Positions 1 to 4,778 of a DNA stretch of 8,023 nucleotides are shown here, piece by piece. Every line of letters begins with the position of its first letter. The first letter of the stretch is position 1. The position numbers and the translations under genes are program-made. The DNA is from Burkholderiaceae bacterium (GTDB lineage Bacteria > Pseudomonadota > Gammaproteobacteria > Burkholderiales > Burkholderiaceae), in the NCBI GenBank assembly GCA_022701845.1, contig JAKONS010000490.1:1-8023 (forward strand), in the 5' to 3' direction. The notes beneath the pieces are model-generated. The model worked only from the letters and a program-made list of their open reading frames with translations, was not told the origin of the DNA and did no database searches.

Positions 1-20
1 TTCTTTTTCAGGTGTGCCTC
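1..20 (+). promoter_or_regulatory. Pyrimidine-rich leader and weak ribosome binding site of the 2-hydroxyacid dehydrogenase gene
   Basis: The bases before the ATG at 21 read TTCTTTTTC, then AGG, then about 8 bases to the start codon. The only Shine-Dalgarno-like element is CAGG at 9-12. Nearly the same element, TTCTTTTTCCAGG, precedes the glucarate dehydratase start at 1092. A U-rich tract next to a weak Shine-Dalgarno is the type of site that ribosomal protein S1 can help recognise; that role is inference. The window edge cuts off anything further upstream. Confidence 0.45.
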
Positions 21-992
21 ATGAATGCTTCTCCCCGTGTCCTGCAGATCGGCCGGCTGCCGTTGCCGGCGCTCAATACCGATCTGGCCGCTGCCTACGA
101 CGTGGTGAACCTGGCCGAGCAGGACGATGCGGCGGCGTACCTGGCGCAGCACGGGGCCGGGTTCGACGCGGTGGCGACATCGGCGGCGATCGGATTGAAG
201 GCCGCGGTGATCGACGCACTGCCGAACCTGCGGGTGGTGAGCAGCTTCGGCGTCGGTTTCGACGCGATCGACCTGGCGCCGCTGCAGGCGCGCGGCATTC
301 CGGTCGGCTACACGCCCGGGGTGTTGAACGACTGCGTGGCCGACATGGCGTTCGCGCTGCTGCTGGACGTGTCGCGCGGCATTACCACCAGCGACCGTTT
401 CGTGCGGCGCGGCGACTGGCGGCGCGGCGGCTTCGCGCCGCAGACGCGGGTGTCGGGCAAGCGCATCGGCATCGTCGGCATGGGCCGCATCGGGCAGGCG
501 GTGGCCGAGCGCGCCGCCGGTTTCCGGATGGAGGTGGCCTACCACAACCGTCGCCCGGTGGAAGGCTCGGCGCTGCGGTATATGGCCTCGCTGGTCGAGC
601 TGGCGCGCTGGTCCGACTACCTGGTACTGACGGTGGCCGGCGGTGCCGACACCCGGCATCTGATCGACGCCGCGGTGCTGGAAGCGCTGGGCCCGGCAGG
701 CTTTCTGGTGAACGTGGCGCGCGGCACGGTGGTCGACGAAGCCGCGCTGGTCGATGCGCTGACGCACCGCCGCATCGCCGGCGCCGGCCTCGACGTGTTC
801 GCGCAGGAGCCGGCCGTGCCCGACGCGCTGCTCGCACTGGACAACGTGGTGCTCACCCCGCACACCGCCAGCGCCACCCAGGAAACCCGCCGCGTCATGG
901 CCGACATGGTGCTGGACAACCTGCGCGCATTCTTCGATAACGGGGCGGTGCGGGTGGCGGTGCCGGGCACCCAGGCGGCGCTCGCGGCCTGA
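21..992 (+). CDS. D-isomer specific 2-hydroxyacid dehydrogenase (glyoxylate/hydroxypyruvate reductase-like)
   Basis: A cytoplasmic NAD(P)-dependent oxidoreductase of 323 residues, expected to interconvert a 2-keto acid and the D-2-hydroxy acid. The family architecture is complete: a split N-terminal catalytic domain, then a central Rossmann domain beginning near residue 100. The dinucleotide loop is GMGRIG (153-158). The catalytic triad is in place: Arg234 in NVARGT, Glu263 in DVFAQEP and His281 in TPHTAS. Strand beta-2 of the Rossmann fold ends in HNRRP (175-179) instead of an acidic residue. In the GRHPR/HPPR branch such Arg residues bind the 2'-phosphate of NADPH, so NADPH preference is likely. 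I chose ATG at 21 over the in-frame GTG at 12 because CAGG sits correctly before it. It is followed by glucarate dehydratase 99 bp downstream. Reduction of glyoxylate, hydroxypyruvate or a sugar-acid breakdown product fits that context, but the exact substrate cannot be read from sequence. Confidence 0.9.
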   Translation: MNASPRVLQIGRLPLPALNTDLAAAYDVVNLAEQDDAAAYLAQHGAGFDAVATSAAIGLKAAVIDALPNLRVVSSFGVGFDAIDLAPLQARGIPVGYTPGVLNDCVADMAFALLLDVSRGITTSDRFVRRGDWRRGGFAPQTRVSGKRIGIVGMGRIGQAVAERAAGFRMEVAYHNRRPVEGSALRYMASLVELARWSDYLVLTVAGGADTRHLIDAAVLEALGPAGFLVNVARGTVVDEAALVDALTHRRIAGAGLDVFAQEPAVPDALLALDNVVLTPHTASATQETRRVMADMVLDNLRAFFDNGAVRVAVPGTQAALAA

Positions 993-1001
993 CGACGACG
1001 C

Positions 1002-1017
1002 AGCGGCGCGCGCCGCT
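1002..1017 (+). terminator. Perfect 16-bp GC palindrome after the dehydrogenase gene; possible terminator or processing hairpin
   Basis: AGCGGCGC followed directly by GCGCCGCT forms a perfect palindrome 9 bases after the stop codon; as RNA this gives a 6-bp stem with a GCGC loop. No T-run follows immediately, but a run of eight or so T residues occurs around 1048-1056. A second copy of CGCCGCT at 1033-1039 could pair with the same left arm and would bring a stem closer to that T-run. It may act as a weak or Rho-assisted terminator, or as an mRNA stabiliser between two co-transcribed genes. Confidence 0.4.
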
Positions 1018-1069
1018 CCCCGTCCGGCTCACCGCCGCTCGCATTCCTTTTTTTCCATTCCTCATTTCG

Positions 1070-1091
1070 TTCTTTTTCCAGGTTCGCACCC
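1070..1091 (+). promoter_or_regulatory. Pyrimidine-rich leader and weak ribosome binding site of the glucarate dehydratase gene
   Basis: TTCTTTTTCCAGG ends 9 bases before the ATG at 1092 and nearly duplicates the element at 1-12 before the neighbouring gene. The whole stretch 1046-1080 is almost free of purines, unlike the surrounding coding DNA. CAGG (1079-1082) is the only Shine-Dalgarno candidate, and it fixes the start at 1092. Confidence 0.45.
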
Positions 1092-2444
1092 ATGTCCGCA
1101 CCCTCGCTGTCCGCGTCGTCCTCCGCTCCTGTCGTCACCGCGCTGCGGGTCATCCCGGTCGCCGGCCACGACGGCATGCTGCTCAACCTCAGCGGCGCCC
1201 ATGCGCCGTTCTTCACCCGCAACATCGTCGTCCTCACCGACAGCTCCGGGCGCACCGGCGTCGGCGAGGTGCCCGGCGGCGAGAAGATCCGCCAGACCCT
1301 GGAAGACGCCGCGGCGCTGGTGGTCGGCCAGTCGATCGGCAACCACCAGGCGGTGCTGAACGCGATGCGCCGCTCGTTCGCCGACCGCGACAGCGGCGGC
1401 CGCGGCGCCCAGACCTTCGACCTGCGGGTGGCGATCCACGCGGTGACCGCGGTCGAATCGGCGCTGCTCGACCTGCTCGGCCAGTTCCTCGGCGTGCCGG
1501 TGGCGGCCCTGCTCGGCGAAGGCCAGCAGCGCGACGCGGTGCAGATGCTCGGCTACCTGTTCTACGTCGGCGACCGCACCCGCACCGATCTGCCCTACCG
1601 CGCCGAGCCCGACGGCGCCGACGCCTGGACCCGCCTGCGCCACGAGGTCGCCCTGACGCCCGAAGCGGTGGTGCGGCTGGCCGAGGCCGCGCAGGAGAAA
1701 TACGGTTTTCAGGATTTCAAGCTGAAGGGCGGCGTGCTGCGCGGCGACGACGAGGTCGATGCGGTGACCGCGCTGCACGAACGTTTTCCCGAGGCCCGCG
1801 TCACGCTGGACCCAAACGGCGGCTGGCTGCTGAAGGATGCGATCCGCCTCGGCTAGCGCATGCGCAGCGTGGTGGCCTATGCCGAGGACCCATGCGGCGC
1901 CGAAGGCGTGTTCTCCGGCCGCGAGGTGATGGCCGAATTCCGGCGCGCCACCGGCCTGCCGACCGCCACCAACATGGTCGCCACCGACTGGCGCGAGCTG
2001 TCGCATGCGCTGTCGCTGCAATCGGTCGACATCCCGCTGGCCGACCCGCATTTCTGGACCATGGCGGGCTCGGTGCGGGTGGCGCAGACCTGCCAGGCCT
2101 TTGGGCTGACCTGGGGCTCGCATTCGAACAACCACTTCGACATCTCGCTGGCGATGTTCACCCATGTGGCGGCCGCGGCGCCGGGGCGGGTGACGGCGAT
2201 CGACACCCACTGGATCTGGCAGGACGGGCAGCGGCTGACGAAGGAGCCGCTGCAGATCGTCGGCGGGTATGTGCAGGTGCCGGCCGCGCCGGGGTTGGGG
2301 GTGGAGCTCGACATGGTCGAGGTGGAGAAGGCGCACCAGCTGTATCTGCAGCATGGGCTGGGGGCGCGGGACGATGCGCTGGCGATGCAGTTTTTGGTGC
2401 CGGGGTGGACGTTCGATGCGAAGCGGCCTTGTCTGGTGCGTTGA
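1092..2444 (+). pseudogene. gudD: Glucarate dehydratase (enolase superfamily), interrupted by one in-frame amber codon
   Basis: GudD dehydrates D-glucarate (and L-idarate) to 5-keto-4-deoxyglucarate in the cytoplasm. The frame runs 450 codons, close to the 446 residues of E. coli GudD, but codon 255 is TAG (1854-1856). Everything else is collinear: Lys210/Lys212 (KLK), Asp240 (DPNGGW), Glu265 (AYAEDPCG), Asn294 (TATNM), His344 (GSHSNNHFD) and Asp371 (AIDTHW). As I recall the E. coli enzyme, each lies five positions after its counterpart. The stop falls inside the barrel. The 254-residue front part holds the KxK base and the first metal ligand; the back part holds the other metal ligands and the His base, so neither half should work alone. 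An ATG at 1860, one codon after the stop, could allow reinitiation of the 194-residue back part. Options are a recent nonsense mutation, suppression, two complementing halves, or a sequencing error. The gene identity is secure; its functional state is not. Confidence 0.9.
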
Positions 2445-2455
2445 AGGCCGGGGGT

Positions 2456-2470
2456 TTGATTCCGGATCAA
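2456..2470. repeat. Short inverted repeat between the convergent gudD and HIT genes
   Basis: TTGAT, a 5-base spacer (TCCGG) and ATCAA form a small dyad in the 63-bp gap between two convergent genes. It is positioned like a bidirectional terminator, but the stem is short and no T-run follows on either strand, so termination is only possible. It also lies where base composition changes from GC-rich to the low-GC segment. Confidence 0.3.
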
Positions 2471-2507
2471 TGACGTTTTCGCTGGATTGGGAAAAAGTTC
2501 CGGCGTT

Positions 2508-2978
2508 TCAAAGGCCCTTGAGTTTGACTGAGATTTGAATACGCCGTGCTAACTCCGCAAGCTCGCGGTCATCTGCACGGTGACAGTCGTGGGAAGAGAT
2601 AAACCCCTCATAACTGAGAAAAAATCTCGGATTGTTTGACTTGATTTGCCGCCACGGTCCGGTTGTTCCATGCATGGGAAATAATTTCACATGGGCATGA
2701 TCGATGCCGAATCCTTCGATCATGCAGCCGGTTCGCCCGACATCTTCGAATGCGTTGTCGAGTCGCAAGGCCGTCGCCCTGCTTGCGCGCATCAATCCTA
2801 AGAAACTCTCATCGTCCAGTTCAAAAACATAGCTGGGCCGATGTTCTTTGGTGACGACGACGCTGAATCCGGGTGTATTCGGGAATATCGAAAGAAAAGC
2901 CATGTGCTTTTCGTCTTCCCAAATGACGTGGGCAGGGAGCCTGCCCGCCACTATCTCACAAAAAATGCAGGGTCCCAT
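2508..2978 (-). CDS. HIT-family (histidine triad) hydrolase, candidate peptide-nucleotide immunity protein
   Basis: A 156-residue single-domain cytoplasmic protein of the histidine triad superfamily, which hydrolyses nucleoside phosphoramidates and related nucleotides. It opens with CIFCEI (Cys4, Cys7) and has His46, which with the first His of the triad match the zinc site of bacterial HIT proteins. The triad motif reads His94-Ala-His96-Val-Lys98: the middle His, the nucleophile in Hint/Fhit enzymes, is kept, but the third His is Lys. PMHG (101-104) follows. The ATG lies 10 bases after the E1 gene stop with only a weak Shine-Dalgarno (GAG), suggesting translational coupling. Known precedent: HIT hydrolases encoded in some microcin C-like clusters protect the producer by cleaving the phosphoramide bond of the processed aspartamide-adenylate. 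Position directly after an MccB-like gene makes that role the best guess. A general Hint-type phosphoramidase is the alternative. Confidence 0.88.
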   Translation of the reverse strand: MGPCIFCEIVAGRLPAHVIWEDEKHMAFLSIFPNTPGFSVVVTKEHRPSYVFELDDESFLGLMRASRATALRLDNAFEDVGRTGCMIEGFGIDHAHVKLFPMHGTTGPWRQIKSNNPRFFLSYEGFISSHDCHRADDRELAELARRIQISVKLKGL

Positions 2979-2988
2979 ACTCGAGCGA

Positions 2989-3933
2989 TCATATAGTCAT
3001 GGCAGCGAACCGATTGCTGCGCCACGCTTTTTGAAGTGCCATGGACGCCGGTAAATTTCGACTGGCTAGGTAATTTAAGCAGATCGAAGATAACACGCTT
3101 GCGATTTCGGCATTGGCTGGTCCGAAACTAGGTGCGATAAATCCTGGGCATCGCAACCATTTTATTTTAGCCGACTTCATGTTGGGTGGCGAGATCTGCG
3201 CCGAATAACTTGAATATCCGTGAAAATACGATCCGCACACAACAAACCTGTTTGAAGCGGCTGAAAGTTCAGCGCCAAGGCCTAAAGGCTCATCGGCGGT
3301 AACGATGCATGCATCATGATCATTTGCGAAAGACAGCAATTCATCGAAATTATGGTTAAGTGAACTGATGACGACCTTGGTATCTGGATAACGCGTCGCC
3401 ACCGCATCTCTTAGAACCTCCACCTTTTTTAGTCCAATATCATTGGTCGTCCAGAAGAACTGCCGGTTGAGATTGCTTTCCTCAATGAAGTCGGGATCTA
3501 TCAAAGTTAGGGTTTCGATATTAGCGCCTGCAAGAATCATTGCGCTCAGCGAGCCAATGCCGCCGCAGCCGATGATGACCACGTGGGACCGGGATACCCT
3601 GGTCGCTTTGTCTATCAATTGTGCACAGTTAGAAGATTCGGTGCTCCAGTACGAAAAATTCCTGCTAAGGCGGGGATCAAGTAATGAAGATAGGCATGAT
3701 TTGACCTCATCGACTGTGCCAAACAATACAGCACCGCTTTTTATCAATGCTTTCCAAAATTCTTCGGCGTCCCCGGTGGGAAAGGAAGCAATTCCGTATT
3801 TGCTGTTGACATAGGTTCGTTTCTGATCGCTACCTATTATTGTTGAGGGGGCTAATAATCCGACAACTTTTCCTGCGGCGGTTACGACGCCATCTCGGAT
3901 ATGATTGTCCTTGTCCATGAATTGTGAAATCAT
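2989..3933 (-). CDS. MccB-like E1 (ThiF/MoeB-fold) peptide-adenylating enzyme
   Basis: A 314-residue E1-like adenylating enzyme. Residues 1-85 are a divergent N-terminal region, in the place of the peptide-binding domain of MccB. Arg88-Leu-Ser-Arg-Asn-Phe is the E1 arginine-finger motif and, as I recall, closely matches RYSRNF of E. coli MccB. The ATP site follows: GCGGIG (122-127), LIDPDFIEESNLNRQ (144-158), Lys169/Lys170, and Asp214 in VTADEP, which matches VSADHP of MccB. The C-terminal FIAPSFGPANAEIAS resembles the MccB segment FKPATFAPVNNVAAA. MccB uses ATP to convert the C-terminal Asn of its peptide into a phosphoramide-linked AMP conjugate. ThiF, MoeB and MccB normally carry two CxxC zinc pairs; none is visible here, and the crossover region is shorter. 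No partner sulfur carrier or thiamine/molybdopterin gene is nearby, which argues against ThiF/MoeB roles. The ATG at 3933 has a poor Shine-Dalgarno; Met6 (3918) is an alternative start. Confidence 0.85.
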   Translation of the reverse strand: MISQFMDKDNHIRDGVVTAAGKVVGLLAPSTIIGSDQKRTYVNSKYGIASFPTGDAEEFWKALIKSGAVLFGTVDEVKSCLSSLLDPRLSRNFSYWSTESSNCAQLIDKATRVSRSHVVIIGCGGIGSLSAMILAGANIETLTLIDPDFIEESNLNRQFFWTTNDIGLKKVEVLRDAVATRYPDTKVVISSLNHNFDELLSFANDHDACIVTADEPLGLGAELSAASNRFVVCGSYFHGYSSYSAQISPPNMKSAKIKWLRCPGFIAPSFGPANAEIASVLSSICLNYLASRNLPASMALQKAWRSNRFAAMTI

Positions 3934-3942
3934 CGTTCATTA

Positions 3943-3963
3943 AAAGGGCGCTGGATGCCCTTT
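3943..3963 (-). terminator. Hairpin with short U-tract between precursor and E1 genes (partial terminator/attenuator)
   Basis: Read on the - strand, AAAGGGC, a 7-base loop and GCCCTTT form a perfect 7-bp stem continuing into TTTTAA. It begins 13 bases after the precursor stop codon and ends about 10 bases before the E1 start. In the E. coli microcin C operon a terminator in the mccA-mccB gap keeps the precursor mRNA abundant relative to the enzyme mRNA. This hairpin sits in the equivalent place. It may also occlude the E1 ribosome binding region. The stem is modest and the U-run short, so incomplete termination is expected. Confidence 0.6.
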
Positions 3964-3976
3964 CTTTTATCTGTGC

Positions 3977-4261
3977 TTAATTGCAACCGTAATTTTGCCA
4001 ACCGTACCCGCCCATTCCGCCTTCGGCGCCCTGTGCGCCGATCACATCGCAAAATGGGGTCCAGGCGACTTGCTCATTTGGATGATCGAGGGAGTCGGCC
4101 ACGGGTTTTGGCATCGCCTCAGATAGCGAGGCAATCGGATCGGGCAGCATTTCGCTGGGAAGTGTTGTCAGAATTGGATGCTCGGTTACGAATCCTGCTT
4201 GCGCAGAAGATGCGGCCATCAAAATGGCGGAAATCGCAAGCGATGCAGTCTTATTTATCAT
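3977..4261 (-). CDS. Candidate RiPP precursor peptide with Sec signal and C-terminal Asn (microcin C-like substrate)
   Basis: A 94-residue small protein I do not recognise as a known family. Residues 1-22 look like a Sec signal peptide: a Lys at position 4, a hydrophobic stretch TASLAISAILMAASS, and a signal peptidase I site AQA before Gly23. The predicted 72-residue mature part has a Pro-rich, acidic middle with eight prolines between 29 and 69. Its last 20 residues contain eight glycines plus Tyr86, Trp88 and Tyr91. Two cysteines (Cys71, Cys93) could form a disulfide. The last residue is Asn94, the residue MccB-type enzymes adenylate. It is the first gene of a three-gene - strand cluster, 43 bp before the MccB-like gene. 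It has AAGG about 9 bases before the ATG and a good promoter upstream. The precursor role is inferred from tail, size and position. Alternatives are a class II microcin-like secreted peptide or an unrelated periplasmic protein. Known MccA peptides are usually shorter and lack a Sec signal. Confidence 0.7.
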   Translation of the reverse strand: MINKTASLAISAILMAASSAQAGFVTEHPILTTLPSEMLPDPIASLSEAMPKPVADSLDHPNEQVAWTPFCDVIGAQGAEGGMGGYGWQNYGCN

Positions 4262-4286
4262 GATCCAACCTTTTGGGAAATACCTG

Positions 4287-4309
4287 AAAATTGCAGGCCT
4301 GGCAATTTT
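4287..4309. promoter_or_regulatory. Operator-like palindrome overlapping the -10 region of the precursor gene promoter
   Basis: AAAATTGC (4287-4294) and GCAATTTT (4302-4309) are perfect 8-bp inverted arms around a 7-base centre, AGGCCTG. The dyad covers the proposed -10 element and the expected transcription start near 4298, an ideal place for a repressor. If transcription began further upstream it would instead form a 5' leader hairpin. No regulator gene is in the cluster itself. Confidence 0.5.
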
Positions 4310-4332
4310 TCATAGAGCGACGCGAGTGTCAA
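4305..4332 (-). promoter_or_regulatory. Sigma70-type promoter of the precursor/E1/HIT cluster
   Basis: On the - strand a perfect consensus -35 hexamer TTGACA (4327-4332) is followed after 16 bases by AAAAAT (4305-4310), which matches four of six bases of TATAAT. Transcription would start near 4298, leaving a leader of about 36 bases before the ATG at 4261. It is the only strong promoter I found in the upstream low-GC DNA and would serve the whole three-gene unit. Confidence 0.55.
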
Positions 4333-4432
4333 TCCCCTTGTTATTCGATGTTGGTATATTAATCCGTGATGACTGAAGGAATGAATCAGATTGGATGTCG
4401 AAGTAGATGGTTTAGCGAGTTGGGATATTATT

Positions 4433-4451
4433 TTTTGATCCAATTTTGATC
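4433..4451. repeat. Short direct repeat TTTTGATC x2 at the composition boundary
   Basis: TTTTGATC occurs at 4433-4440 and again at 4444-4451, separated by CAA. It lies at the end of the low-GC segment that carries the precursor, E1 and HIT genes. It could be a small protein-binding site or chance; no matching copy was seen at the other boundary, so I do not call it an attachment site or target duplication. Confidence 0.3.
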
Positions 4452-4778
4452 GAAGTCGCTGCGTGATGTGATGAGCACGCCTCGGGCCGCCTCAGCGATG
4501 GGCGATGGTGCGCAATTTCAGCGCATTAAGAAAGCCGCGCTACTGGCCAGTCGTTCACGGGTCGATCGCGATATGCCTGAAGTCGGGTTTTGACGCCCGG
4601 TGCATTCAGGCATGCGTCAGAGAGGCGCGTCATTGGCGGCAATTTAATCACTGCCGCTACGAGGGAACACGAACCGATCAGCAGGATCCGCGCATGAAAC
4701 GCGTCCAGCAGTGAAACTGGTGCAAAGCAAATTGAGGCGAAGCGATACCACCACAGGCGGTAGGCAAAGGGGCGACCC
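4452..4778. other. Intergenic stretch without a recognisable gene
   Basis: About 330 bases of intermediate GC content lie between the upstream region of the low-GC cluster and the end of the desuccinylase-family gene. Open frames of 69 codons (+, 4505-4714) and 93 codons (-, 4526-4807) cross it. Their translations show no motif, no good ribosome binding site and no family I recognise. The second one runs into the following gene on the same strand. It may be a remnant left by insertion of the low-GC segment. I see no tRNA, insertion-sequence ends or repeats here. Confidence 0.5.

Noticed and set aside
12..20. GTG at 12 as the start of the 2-hydroxyacid dehydrogenase
   Set aside because: It would add only three residues, overlaps the apparent Shine-Dalgarno element, and ATG at 21 has the same leader spacing as the neighbouring gene.
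1062..2354. A 430-codon open frame on the - strand opposite glucarate dehydratase
   Set aside because: His/Gly/Arg-rich translation without motifs; it mirrors the codon bias of the strongly supported gene on the other strand.
2989..3933. E1 protein as ThiF or MoeB of thiamine or molybdopterin synthesis
   Set aside because: No sulfur-carrier protein ending in Gly-Gly and no thi or moa/moe gene is nearby, the zinc cysteines are missing, and the arginine-finger and C-terminal segments look closer to MccB as I recall it.
4258..4443. A 61-codon - strand ORF just upstream of the precursor gene
   Set aside because: No ribosome binding site or family features. It overlaps the proposed promoter and operator and the precursor start, and its translation looks like AT-rich intergenic DNA.
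4433..4451. TTTTGATC repeats as an attachment site or target-site duplication of an island
   Set aside because: Both copies are at the same boundary, no copy occurs at the other end near 2456-2480, and no integrase or tRNA is present.
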